A program made the translations under genes and the position numbers. This document shows, one piece after another, positions 42,071 through 49,953 of a stretch of DNA of 50,030 nucleotides. Under the pieces are notes generated by a model, which was not told the origin of the DNA, made no database searches, and worked only from the letters and a program-made list of their open reading frames with translations. Origin of the DNA: Clostridia bacterium (GTDB taxonomy: Bacteria; Bacillota; Clostridia; Oscillospirales; CAG-272); assembly GCA_017398585.1 (NCBI GenBank), contig JAFQFS010000107.1:1-50030 (forward strand). Direction: 5' to 3'. Numbering within the stretch: the first letter of the stretch is position 1; every line of letters starts with the position of its first letter.

Positions 42071-42100
42071 ATTATACCACGTGAAATGTCCGGTTGTCAA
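42071..42100 (-). promoter_or_regulatory. Promoter of rnpB
   Basis: Minus strand TTGACA (42095-42100), 18 bp, TATAAT (42071-42076). The -35 overlaps the last codons of the DUF3842 gene. Confidence 0.85.
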
Positions 42101-42522
42101 GAAGTACTTTCTTCTTTTGCCAGACGGACGATCTCTGCGACGGCCGCGTCGATCATGGCCGACAGAGGCAGTTCCTGCACGCCGACCACGATGTTTTCGC
42201 ATTTGTTCATCGGGATAAGAACACGTACGGCGTTGCTGGACGAAATCGCGCAGGCTGCCTTCGGGGTGATTTCGCCGAGAAGCGCGTCCGCGATGATGAT
42301 TCCGAGCGGGCCTGCGATGATGTCGGCACGCGCTGCCATGACGACGATCGAATTTTCTCCCGTCGCTGCACGTGCCGCGCCGCCTTTGATCATGTTCGCG
42401 GTCGCCATGCTGTTGGTGCCGACCGCCGTTACTTCCAGCAGGTCCGGATATTTCACGAGCTGTGCGACCAGTCCGCGCCCGATTTTTCCGCCCTGTCCGT
42501 CTACAATAAGGATTTTCTTCAT
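42097..42522 (-). CDS. DUF3842 family protein
   Basis: 141 residues, function unknown. Opening KKILIVDGQGGKIGRGLVAQL is a nucleotide-binding-like turn, followed by VTAVGTNSMATANMIKGGA, VMAARADIIAGPLGIIIADALLGEITP and RVLIPMNKCENIVVGVQE. Whole length conserved in Clostridia. Likely a small cytoplasmic Rossmann-like protein. AGAGGA lies upstream of the ATG and a promoter is 45 bp before it. Its last codons hold the -35 of rnpB. Confidence 0.88.
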   Translation of the reverse strand: MKKILIVDGQGGKIGRGLVAQLVKYPDLLEVTAVGTNSMATANMIKGGAARAATGENSIVVMAARADIIAGPLGIIIADALLGEITPKAACAISSSNAVRVLIPMNKCENIVVGVQELPLSAMIDAAVAEIVRLAKEESTS

Positions 42523-42569
42523 GGGGAATGTGTTCCTCTCCGATTTGTTGTGATTATATTCTCAGCAAA

Positions 42570-42598
42570 ATTATAACGTATCGTACGCCGTTTTGCAA
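42570..42598 (-). promoter_or_regulatory. Promoter of the DUF3842 gene
   Basis: Minus strand TTGCAA (42593-42598), 17 bp, TATAAT (42570-42575). Confidence 0.75.
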
Positions 42599-42768
42599 CT
42601 CCCCCGGGATGAAAAAAGATCCGTAAAAAATTTTTCGGAAAACGGGAACTTTTTCCTCTCCATGTTCGTCTAATAGACATAACAGGACGGCGGTGCCGGA
42701 TTTTGATGGTTTGTTGATGCAATAAACGAAAAAGTTCATGAATCATTAACATTTACGGGCGCTGCATG

Positions 42769-42777
42769 TGATATACT
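42769..42777 (+). promoter_or_regulatory. Extended -10 of the cysteine-rich secreted protein gene
   Basis: TGATATACT extended -10; -35-like TTAACA at 42746 is too far for an ideal spacing. Confidence 0.5.
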
Positions 42778-42820
42778 GTAATTGTAAAAATATTTCTTTC
42801 GAGAAAGGAAGCAACAAAAC

Positions 42821-44383
42821 ATGAAAAAAATTCTCTCTCTTGCTCTGGCGCTGCTCATGATGCTCCCGCTTACCGTCGGTGTATCCGCAGCAAAGAGCAG
42901 CGACGTCGTAACGGCGGAAGAATTCATGGACATTCTGGAATACTGGAAGTGGTCCAACAGCGACAAGGATGACTATGATGATCTTCTCGACTACATTTAC
43001 AACGGTAAGTACACGCGTGAATGGGTAGATTCCTGCGAAGAATGCGGTGCAGCTGCACGGTACTACATTTCCAAGGGTAACGTTTACTGTTCCTGCAAAG
43101 ACTGCGGAAAGACCTACGAAATCCTGGTTGCAGACAAGGATCTCAGCTGCAAGTACTGCGACTGCTACGACTGCAACATCTACGACGATGACTGCGACTG
43201 CTGCAAGAAGTGTGGCTGCGGGGAAATCGACCCCGGCTTCACCATCGACCCCGAAGAAGAATTCAAGGGCAAGTTCAACCACAAGTATCCCTCCTGCGAA
43301 CTGAACGACGTCGACTTCTACCGCTACGGCAGCACCGTTTACTGGTACTGTGACAACTGCGGCAGATACGGCAGCTTCAAAGCATCCGCATGGGACGACG
43401 ACTGGTACGACTATTTCTGGGATTACAGAGTTTACGTATCCTGCACCAGAGGCGGCACCTATGAAATCGACGGCGAAAAGTACGTGGACCACGGCGATAC
43501 CAGAACCATCACCTTCGAACCGAAGACCGGCTACGTTCTCTATAACGTTACCGTAAACGGCAAGGAATACGGCCCTGTTTCCAAGCTCCAGCTGACCGTT
43601 ACCGGCAATACGTATGTGGAAGCGGAATTTGTCAAGGCAAGCTCCCTCAAGCCCTGCAAGCTGACCGCAACCGCGATCGGCCACGGCACCATCACCGCAA
43701 AGAAGAACGGTGTGAAGGTTGCTGCGGATGAAATCACCGCGAAGTACAGCGACACCGTAACCTATACCTTCAAGCCCGCAAGCGCCAACTATGTTGTAAG
43801 CGACGTTGTTGTAAACGGCCGCTCCGTCGGCAAGGTATCCACCTACACCCTTTCCAAGGGCATTACCAAGAATGTTGACATCAAGGTAACCTTCGCATGG
43901 AAGAACCCCTATTCGGATATCACCAATGAAAACTACCTGAAGGCAGTGGAATACGTGACTGAAACGGGTATCATGGGTTACTACAACAAGTACGTCAACA
44001 AGAACGCATTCTGCGGTTCCAACACCATCACCGTAAAGAATCTTGCAGCGGCTCTCGCTGAAATGGCTGACGTCAACGAAAAGCTTGACACCGTGGAAGA
44101 ACGCCTCGAATGGGCGGAAAAGAACGGCATCATCAATGACAAGACCGATCTCGCCGCTCTCTGTTCCGTTCAGACTGCATGCGAAATCGTCAACAAGTTC
44201 CTTCTCGTTCTCGAAACCGAAGGCGGCGTTGACTTCGTATCCTTTGATGACGATGATTCCGCAAAGGAAAACGCTCTCTCCATCAAGCTCGTAAGCGAAA
44301 CCACCTACAAGAACAACCGCAACCTCTCCCGCTACGACCTTGCTGCAGTCTGCTACCTCCTCGCAAACCTCGACGTTAAATAA
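42821..44383 (+). CDS. Secreted protein: Cys-rich, InlB-type repeats, S-layer-like end
   Basis: 520 residues. Signal peptide ending VGVSAA (about residue 23). Residues about 75-195 carry about twenty Cys in CxxC pairs (CEECG, CSCKDCG, CKYCDCYDC, CDCCKKCGCG, CDNCG), like several zinc ribbons. Next come two divergent InlB-type B-repeats (about 200-275, VNGKEYGPVSKLQLTV; about 280-360, VVVNGRSVGKVSTYTL), then a region (365 on: NPYSDITNENYLKAVEYVTE, EWAEKNGIINDKTDL) resembling S-layer homology domains. It probably sits in the cell envelope. Codon use is more C-ending and uniform than neighbours, as in highly expressed genes. AAAGGA precedes the ATG. Confidence 0.8.
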   Translation: MKKILSLALALLMMLPLTVGVSAAKSSDVVTAEEFMDILEYWKWSNSDKDDYDDLLDYIYNGKYTREWVDSCEECGAAARYYISKGNVYCSCKDCGKTYEILVADKDLSCKYCDCYDCNIYDDDCDCCKKCGCGEIDPGFTIDPEEEFKGKFNHKYPSCELNDVDFYRYGSTVYWYCDNCGRYGSFKASAWDDDWYDYFWDYRVYVSCTRGGTYEIDGEKYVDHGDTRTITFEPKTGYVLYNVTVNGKEYGPVSKLQLTVTGNTYVEAEFVKASSLKPCKLTATAIGHGTITAKKNGVKVAADEITAKYSDTVTYTFKPASANYVVSDVVVNGRSVGKVSTYTLSKGITKNVDIKVTFAWKNPYSDITNENYLKAVEYVTETGIMGYYNKYVNKNAFCGSNTITVKNLAAALAEMADVNEKLDTVEERLEWAEKNGIINDKTDLAALCSVQTACEIVNKFLLVLETEGGVDFVSFDDDDSAKENALSIKLVSETTYKNNRNLSRYDLAAVCYLLANLDVK

Positions 44384-44409
44384 TTTAAAACGTATCTTAT
44401 GTGAGAGAT

Positions 44410-44454
44410 CCCCCATCCGGATGTTCCAGGAATGTCCGGATGGGGGACTTTTTT
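44410..44454 (+). terminator. Terminator of the cysteine-rich gene
   Basis: CCCCCATCCGGA and TCCGGATGGGGG, a 12-bp stem, followed by ACTTTTTT. Confidence 0.85.
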
Positions 44455-44469
44455 ATGTCAGAAAAGAAA

Positions 44470-44500
44470 GGGGGAACCTTTCTGCGGAAAGATTCCCCCT
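44470..44500. repeat. REP-like palindrome (E13)
   Basis: GGGGGAACCTTTC and GAAAGATTCCCCC with one mismatch pair. Terminates solute-binding gene 3 on the minus strand. Confidence 0.6.
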
Positions 44501-44523
44501 TTTTCGGGTGCTATTGGGTTGGA

Positions 44524-46044
44524 TTAGCCGTTGTTGCCGGCGTAGTTTTCGATCAGACGTTCGAGGGTCTTGTTCAGAACCTTTTCCGTGGTCGCGTACT
44601 TGCTTGCGAAGGAGTCCTTGGTCATTGCTGCGGAGTGGATCAGGGACTGGAGGAAGGTGTTGATGGGCTGGTGCCATGCAAGTGCGAAGGAGTTGCCGAG
44701 ACCGTCGTGGATGATGTCGATCATCTGAGCGGACTGGTTGTCACGGGTGTACTTGACCTTGAGGGAGTTTTCGTAGTAGAGCGGGAGAACGTTCTTGTGG
44801 GATTCGCGGGAGAGAACTTCGAGAACCGCGCTGACGAAGGAAAGGTTGGTTTCCGGCATGGTTACGGGAAGGAGACCGATTTCGGAGGTGTCATGTGCGG
44901 AGGTGATGTAGTCTTCCTGGAGGTCGTCAAGCTTCGGATAGGGGATGATACCGATTTCGTATTCGGAAGAACGGAGTGCGTCGCTTTCGAGAGAACCGAG
45001 CTGCTGGTAGCCGACGATGAGGATGTTGCCGGCTGCGAACTGGTTCATAACGCCTGCCTGGTCGTTGTTCCAGAGGGCGAGAGCACCGGTACCCTGGCTG
45101 TTCCAGAGTTCATAGATCTTGTCGCACATCAGGATGGTGCGTTCGTTGTTCATTGCGATAACCGGATAGCCGTCTTCGCCGCGTTCAACGTACTTTGCAC
45201 CGTTGGTGATGAGGAACGGGATGCACGGACCCCAGTCCTGGAAGACCGCGAAGCCGAGCATGTCACCGATGTTCTTCTGGCCGTTACCGTCGAGGTCAAC
45301 GTATGCACCTTCGACGAGTTCGGTCATCTTGTCCATCGTCCATTCGCCGTTGAGAACGGTTTCGTACAGTTCGTCGCCGTTTCCGTAGAGGTCGGTGTAC
45401 AGATTCTTGTTGTATACGAGGCAGTGACCGGTGCGGAGCGTGTCGATGATGAAGTCGCCCGCCATCATGAAGGTGTCGCCTTCCTTGAATGCGATGTCCT
45501 TCATGAAGTCGCCGTACCAGTAGGGCTGGGTGAAGTCGAAGTATTCGCCCTTGTCTGCGGAGTAGAACATGCCTTCTACCGTCAGACCGGTCAGACCGTA
45601 GAGGTCGTTGATGATGACATCGTACATGTCTGCGCCTGCCATGATGTAGGTACGGACGTCGTTCTGGACGCCGTCATAGCCGAGGTTGACCTGCGTGAAT
45701 TCCATGTTGATGTTCAGCATTTCGGAAACGGCTGCGTTTCGTTCGATCGCTGCGTCGCCTGCCGCTTCACCGGTCAGTTCTTCCGGACCTTCGATGAGGA
45801 AGTTCGAGGAAACGAGGGTGTTGGAGGCATTGTGTGCACTGGTGTAAACGCGGAAGCTCTGTCCGTTGTAGTCAAAGTCCGCAAACGGGTCGACGGCTTC
45901 GGTTTCCGCTTCGGTTTCTTCCGCTTCTGCGGTGGGGGTGTCGGTGGTGTCGGTCGTTTCTTCCGTGGATGCGCAGCCGACGATGCTGCCGCTGCAGAGA
46001 ATCGCTGCGAGAAGGACGAGGAATAAACGTTTTACGCTGTTCAT
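44524..46044 (-). CDS. Extracellular solute-binding lipoprotein (ABC type), paralogue 3
   Basis: 506 residues. Signal peptide with lipobox IVGC, then an acidic Thr/Glu linker. Shares GPEELTGEAAGDAAIERNAA, DLDGNGQKNIGD and LPLYYENSLKVKYTRDNQSA with the copies at 26381 and 38256. Likely captures an oligosaccharide for import. No transporter genes are next to it. Its promoter is close to consensus. Overall identity to the others looks moderate, so the three probably bind different ligands (inference). Confidence 0.88.
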   Translation of the reverse strand: MNSVKRLFLVLLAAILCSGSIVGCASTEETTDTTDTPTAEAEETEAETEAVDPFADFDYNGQSFRVYTSAHNASNTLVSSNFLIEGPEELTGEAAGDAAIERNAAVSEMLNINMEFTQVNLGYDGVQNDVRTYIMAGADMYDVIINDLYGLTGLTVEGMFYSADKGEYFDFTQPYWYGDFMKDIAFKEGDTFMMAGDFIIDTLRTGHCLVYNKNLYTDLYGNGDELYETVLNGEWTMDKMTELVEGAYVDLDGNGQKNIGDMLGFAVFQDWGPCIPFLITNGAKYVERGEDGYPVIAMNNERTILMCDKIYELWNSQGTGALALWNNDQAGVMNQFAAGNILIVGYQQLGSLESDALRSSEYEIGIIPYPKLDDLQEDYITSAHDTSEIGLLPVTMPETNLSFVSAVLEVLSRESHKNVLPLYYENSLKVKYTRDNQSAQMIDIIHDGLGNSFALAWHQPINTFLQSLIHSAAMTKDSFASKYATTEKVLNKTLERLIENYAGNNG

Positions 46045-46093
46045 TGGGATTCTCCTTTGTAAGAATTTTTCTCTGGTTTGAGATTATGATATT

Positions 46094-46122
46094 ATTATAG
46101 TGGATTTTCAGCGGTATGTCAA
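46094..46122 (-). promoter_or_regulatory. Promoter of solute-binding gene 3
   Basis: Minus strand TTGACA (46117-46122), 17 bp, TATAAT (46094-46099), a full consensus. Confidence 0.8.
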
Positions 46123-46196
46123 GGAAACGGAAATTATTAAGGCAGTTTATTATTGTATTGGACAGGGCGGGATTGTGGAATATTCATAAAATTCCG

Positions 46197-46225
46197 TTGC
46201 AATTTGCGGGCGTATCTGCTATAAT
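46197..46225 (+). promoter_or_regulatory. Promoter of the MATE gene
   Basis: TTGCAA (46197-46202), 17 bp, TATAAT (46220-46225). Confidence 0.75.
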
Positions 46226-46270
46226 ACTTTTGTATCTCAAATTATGCGTTCTGACAGGTGGAGAAAAACA

Positions 46271-47617
46271 ATGTGTGCGGAGAAGATCGACGAGAGGGAG
46301 TTCAAAATACAGTTTACGCGGCATGCACTCGTCGCGCTGATCGTACCGCTCATTATTGAGCAGATTCTCGGAATCCTGATGGGGATTGTTGACACGATGA
46401 TGGTCTCCGGGCTCGGCGACGCGGCGGTCTCCGGCGTTTCGCTTGTGGATATGCTCTGCGCTCTGTTCATCAATATGTTCGGTGCCCTCGCGACGGGCGG
46501 TGCCGTGGTCGCAAGCCGTGCCATCGGGGCGGGCAATCCTGAACGGGCGAAGCGGAGCGCGGCCGGGCTGATGCTCATCTGTCTGACGGCGTCGCTGGCG
46601 ATTATGTGCGTGGTCTACGCGGCGGATGTGCGGCTGATCCGGCTGCTTTACGGTGAGCTGGAAGCGGATGTTTCGCAGGCGGCGCGGACGTATCTGCTTG
46701 TATCAGCGGTATCGTTTCCGTTCATTGCACTGTACAACGGGGCGGCGGCTTTGTTCCGCTCGATGGGCAACTCGAAAATTTCGATGACCTGTTCAATCTT
46801 CGTGAACGTGCTCAACGTGGCGGGAAACGCGCTGTGTATTTATGTCTTCCATCTCGGTGTATTCGGCGCGGCTCTGGCGACGGTGGTCGGGCGCATTGCG
46901 GCGTGTGTCTTTCTGATGATCCGGCTCGGTGACCACAGACTGGCGGTCCACATGGATTACCGGCGGTTATTCAAGGATAAAATCGACGGGGCGATTGTGC
47001 GGAACATTCTCTCGGTCGGGATTCCCGGCTCGCTGGAAAGCGGCACGTTCCAGCTCGGGCGTGTGCTGGTGCTCGGCATCATTTCCGCGTGCGGAACGGT
47101 GCAGATCGCGGCAAATGCGGTGGCAAACAACATTGACTCGTTCGGCGTCATGCCCGGTTTTGCGTTCAGCATGGCGATCGTGACGGTCGTCGGGCAGTGC
47201 GTGGGCGCCGGAGATATGCGGGCAGCGCGGTTTTACGCGTACAAGATCATGAAATACTGCTACGCGGCACTGCTGATTGTGAACATCGGTATTTTCGCGG
47301 GGCTGTCGTTTATCATGGGATTCTACTCTGTTTCGGCGGAGGCGGCGGATCTGGCGCGGATCCTTATTTACATCCATAACGGTTTTGCGGTTCTTCTCTG
47401 GACGCCGGCGTTCGTTCTTCCGAACGCAATGAAGGCGACGGGGGATGCGAAGTTCGTCATGGTTGTTTCGATGATCTCGATGTTTGTGTTCCGTGTACTG
47501 CTGTCGTCGCTGCTCGGCATGGGTGCGATCGGTGTGTGGTGCGCGATGGTGGTGGACTGGGTCTGCCGGATCATGTGCTTCTGGATCCGTTGGAAGAAGA
47601 CCGTGTGCAGAGAGTGA
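46271..47617 (+). CDS. MATE family efflux transporter
   Basis: 448-residue protein with twelve predicted membrane helices in two related halves. N-terminal LIVPLIIEQILGILMGIVDT motif and MFGALATGGAVVASRAIGAG, second-half GIPGSLESGTFQLGRVLV and SMAIVTVVGQCVGAG, all typical of Na+ or H+ driven MATE exporters. Substrates are usually cationic drugs or metabolites. ATG 46271 is used because GGAG precedes it; the 9-codon longer start lies in the leader. Hairpin array follows the gene. Confidence 0.9.
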   Translation: MCAEKIDEREFKIQFTRHALVALIVPLIIEQILGILMGIVDTMMVSGLGDAAVSGVSLVDMLCALFINMFGALATGGAVVASRAIGAGNPERAKRSAAGLMLICLTASLAIMCVVYAADVRLIRLLYGELEADVSQAARTYLLVSAVSFPFIALYNGAAALFRSMGNSKISMTCSIFVNVLNVAGNALCIYVFHLGVFGAALATVVGRIAACVFLMIRLGDHRLAVHMDYRRLFKDKIDGAIVRNILSVGIPGSLESGTFQLGRVLVLGIISACGTVQIAANAVANNIDSFGVMPGFAFSMAIVTVVGQCVGAGDMRAARFYAYKIMKYCYAALLIVNIGIFAGLSFIMGFYSVSAEAADLARILIYIHNGFAVLLWTPAFVLPNAMKATGDAKFVMVVSMISMFVFRVLLSSLLGMGAIGVWCAMVVDWVCRIMCFWIRWKKTVCRE

Positions 47618-47705
47618 AATACCCGCGGTGCGGGTGTGAAATTGCTGCGCAGTGAAATATTTTGCGGAGCAAAATGTGAAATATTTCGTCGGAGACGAAA
47701 TGTTA
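47616..47705. repeat. Second array of hairpins separated by GTGAAAT
   Basis: Words GTGAAATA, GTGAAATTG and GTGAAATAT alternate with stems ACCCGCGGTGCGGGT, GCTGCGCAGT, TTTTGCGGAGCAAAA and ATTTCGTCGGAGACGAAAT. The last stem nearly matches ATTTCGTCGGGACGAAAT in the array at 32753-32866. Confidence 0.75.
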
Positions 47706-47762
47706 TGGAAGAATGATTTGAATTTAATCTGACAAATTTTTAATCTGAAAGGATTTATCAAT

Positions 47763-48137
47763 ATGAAGGCTTACGGCAAGAAAGTCTGGCTCATTCCGGA
47801 CACCTATCTGAACTCTGTTTCCATGAACGCGAACATCTCCCACGAGGCGATCTGCGTGATCAACACCTCCGATGTGGACGCGGAAATCAAGCTCACGCTC
47901 TTCTTCGAAGACCGTGATGCCCGTACCGATTTCTCCTCCCAGTGCCCCGCTATGCGCACGCACCACATCCGTATGGACAAGCTCCGCAACGCAAACGGCG
48001 AACCGATCCCGCGCGACACTCCCTATGCGGTTCTCGTGGAATCCAACACCCCCATCGTATGCCAGTACTCCCGTCTCGACACCAGCGCACCCGAAATGGC
48101 TCTCATGACCACCATCGCTTACGCTGTGGAAGAATAA
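47763..48137 (+). CDS. Anabaena sensory rhodopsin transducer (ASRT) family protein
   Basis: 124 residues, nearly whole length the ASRT fold (PF07100): KVWLIPDTYL, ISHEAICVINTSDVDAEIKL, FFEDRD, THHIRMDKL, IPRDTPYAVLVESNTPIVCQYSRLDT and ALMTTIAYAVEE. The sandwich fold forms a tetramer in the cyanobacterial protein. No rhodopsin is present here, so a light role is not likely; the family is widespread without one. AAAGGA lies nine bases before the ATG. It stands alone between repeats, upstream of a sugar acid reductase. Confidence 0.85.
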   Translation: MKAYGKKVWLIPDTYLNSVSMNANISHEAICVINTSDVDAEIKLTLFFEDRDARTDFSSQCPAMRTHHIRMDKLRNANGEPIPRDTPYAVLVESNTPIVCQYSRLDTSAPEMALMTTIAYAVEE

Positions 48138-48152
48138 TAGTGGGATTTTCTT

Positions 48153-48337
48153 GGGGAAACCTTTTTGCAAAAAGGTTTCCCCAAACCCCTTCCAAAAATC
48201 TTTATTCTATATATGGGAGGCAGAGTGAGTGCGGATTGTCAGTGAATGTGATTTTGTCTGTTTTAAAAAATCAAGGTATTCCGCGGCGGTTCCCCACTCT
48301 GTCATCATAATAGATTGAAAGTTTTTGAAAAGGGGTT
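48153..48337. repeat. REP-like composite element, full-length copy (E14)
   Basis: GGGGAAACCTTTTT-GC-AAAAAGGTTTCCCC (48153-48182), CCCCTTCCAAAAATCTTTATTC, a core of about 110 bp, then ATTGAAAGTTTTTGAAAAGGGG. No right palindrome is present. Fills the gap upstream of the SDR gene. Confidence 0.7.
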
Positions 48338-48378
48338 TCGATTCTTTTACTTAAATAATATTAAGGAAGGTAATGATT

Positions 48379-49254
48379 ATGGCATACAATATTCCTCTGA
48401 ATTTTGACCTTGCCGGAAAGACGGCGGTTGTGACCGGCGGCGGCGGTGTGCTTTGCTCCGGTTTCTCTAAGACGCTGGCGGCGGCAGGTGCGAAGGTTGT
48501 GGTTTGTGATCTCCGTCTTGAAGCGGCGGAAAAGGTTGCGGCGGACATCCGCGAAAACGGCGGCGACGCGATCGCCGTTGAAATGAACGTGCTTGACAAG
48601 GCTTCTGTCGAAGCGGCGAAGGCGGTCATCGATGAAAAATACGGTTACGTCCACATTCTCGTCAACGGTGCGGGCGGCAACAACCCGAAGGGTTCGACCA
48701 CGCGTGACAACCTTACCCCTGATGAAGTAGCGGAACTCGATGCAAACGGCACCATCGAAGGGGTCAAGACGTTCTTTGATCTTGATCCCGAAGGGATTTC
48801 CTTCGTATTCAATCTCAACTTCCTCGGCACGCTGATCCCGACTCAGGTCTTTGCGCGCGACATGGCGAGAGAGGGAGGTACGATCATCAACGTGTCCTCC
48901 ATGAACGCGTTCCGTCCGCTGACCAGAATCCCGGCGTATTCCGGTGCGAAGGCGGCGGTCTCCAACTTCACGCAGTGGCTTGCGGTTCATTTCGCTCCGG
49001 TCGGCATCCGTGTCAATGCAATCGCGCCCGGTTTCTTCCTCACCGAACAGAACCGTACGCTGCTGACCAATCCCGACGGATCTCTGACCGCACGTGCGGA
49101 CAAGATCATCACCCACACCCCGATGAACCGGTTCGGTGTTCCGGCGGACCTCGACGGCGTTCTGCTGTGGCTCGCGGACGACAAGTTCTCCGCGTTCGTT
49201 GACGGCGTTGTTGTTCCCGTGGACGGCGGCTTCGCTGCATATTCCGGGGTATAA
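48379..49254 (+). CDS. SDR family oxidoreductase, mannonate/fructuronate type
   Basis: 291 residues. Classical short-chain dehydrogenase with extended Rossmann motif VVTGGGGVLCSGFSKTLA, NNG-type LVNGAGGNN, catalytic INVSSMNA and YSGAKAA, and GIRVNAIAPGFF. The AGGNNPKG insertion and the pattern FDLDPEGISFVFNLNFLGT match SDR-type D-mannonate oxidoreductases (fructuronate reductase) of Firmicutes. ATG 48379 preferred, with AAGGAAGG eight bases upstream; an ATG two codons earlier is too close. A role in glucuronate use is inferred; uxuA and kdg genes are absent here. Confidence 0.85.
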   Translation: MAYNIPLNFDLAGKTAVVTGGGGVLCSGFSKTLAAAGAKVVVCDLRLEAAEKVAADIRENGGDAIAVEMNVLDKASVEAAKAVIDEKYGYVHILVNGAGGNNPKGSTTRDNLTPDEVAELDANGTIEGVKTFFDLDPEGISFVFNLNFLGTLIPTQVFARDMAREGGTIINVSSMNAFRPLTRIPAYSGAKAAVSNFTQWLAVHFAPVGIRVNAIAPGFFLTEQNRTLLTNPDGSLTARADKIITHTPMNRFGVPADLDGVLLWLADDKFSAFVDGVVVPVDGGFAAYSGV

Positions 49255-49277
49255 TTTCTCCTGTAAGGTATTTTGAT

Positions 49278-49613
49278 ATGAATTTGAAGAAAACACTCAG
49301 AACGATCGGTGCGGGCGCGGTGCTGCTGGCGATGCTGGCGTCCTGCGGCGGTCCCGAACTGCTCGGCGTTATTCCGGTTTACAACGGTCCGGAAGTAACG
49401 AGCACCACGCATCAGTTCAATAATGAAGATTTCCTCGTAATCGCGAGCTTTGCCGACGGTACCGACAAGGAACTGGCGGCGGATGAGTTCGAAATTTCCG
49501 TGGACGGTATGGAAGAGGGATATTACATCATTTCCGTCACCTACAAGGGTGAGGAGAACGAGTGCTATGTTCCGATGAATCTCGCGATTTATCCGAGCGA
49601 CAGCAATCCGTGA
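49278..49613 (+). CDS. Small lipoprotein with Ig-like segment
   Basis: 111 residues. Signal peptide with lipobox LASC (about residue 23), then a single domain of about 75 residues with the alternation EDFLVIASFADGTDKELAAD and EISVDGMEEGYYIISVTYKG, similar to bacterial Ig-like (Big) folds. No function recognised. It begins 23 bp after the SDR gene and is likely cotranscribed. Confidence 0.75.
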   Translation: MNLKKTLRTIGAGAVLLAMLASCGGPELLGVIPVYNGPEVTSTTHQFNNEDFLVIASFADGTDKELAADEFEISVDGMEEGYYIISVTYKGEENECYVPMNLAIYPSDSNP

Positions 49614-49627
49614 GTATAGACTAAGGA

Positions 49628-49661
49628 AAAAGGGGCGAATCCGTGAGGAAACGCCCCTTTT
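49628..49661 (+). terminator. Terminator after the small lipoprotein gene
   Basis: AAAAGGGGCG and CGCCCCTTTT arms separated by 14 bases, then T-rich sequence. Confidence 0.7.
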
Positions 49662-49706
49662 CGAAAAGAATCCGAAAAAAGAATAAAAAAAGATTGCAAA
49701 AAGGAC

Positions 49707-49735
49707 TTGACAAAGAGGGGGAGGAGTGATATAAT
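49707..49735 (+). promoter_or_regulatory. Tandem promoter P1 (probable rRNA operon)
   Basis: TTGACA, 17 bp, TATAAT, all consensus. Confidence 0.85.
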
Positions 49736-49786
49736 AACGGGGCTGTCAAGGAGACGGCTGCACGGAAGGTCCGGGAGCGAGCGGTT

Positions 49787-49848
49787 CGAAAAAAACTTAA
49801 AAAAGTTTTAAAAAACCTCTTGACAAAGGAAACCGGATGTGATATAAT
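49787..49848 (+). promoter_or_regulatory. Tandem promoter P2 with A-tract upstream element
   Basis: TTGACA (49820-49825), 17 bp, TATAAT (49843-49848), preceded by AAAAAAACTTAAAAAAGTTTT-like A-tracts as found in UP elements. Confidence 0.85.
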
Positions 49849-49892
49849 AAACGAGTCGCTGAGACAGAGCCAAGCAAACGCGAACCGGTCAA

Positions 49893-49953
49893 GAAAAAAA
49901 CTTAAAAAAGTTTTGAAAAACCTCTTGACAAAGGAAAGCGAATGTGATATAAT
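49893..49953 (+). promoter_or_regulatory. Tandem promoter P3 with A-tract upstream element
   Basis: TTGACA (49925-49930), 17 bp, TATAAT (49948-49953). The A-tract plus promoter block nearly repeats P2 105 bp earlier. Confidence 0.85.
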
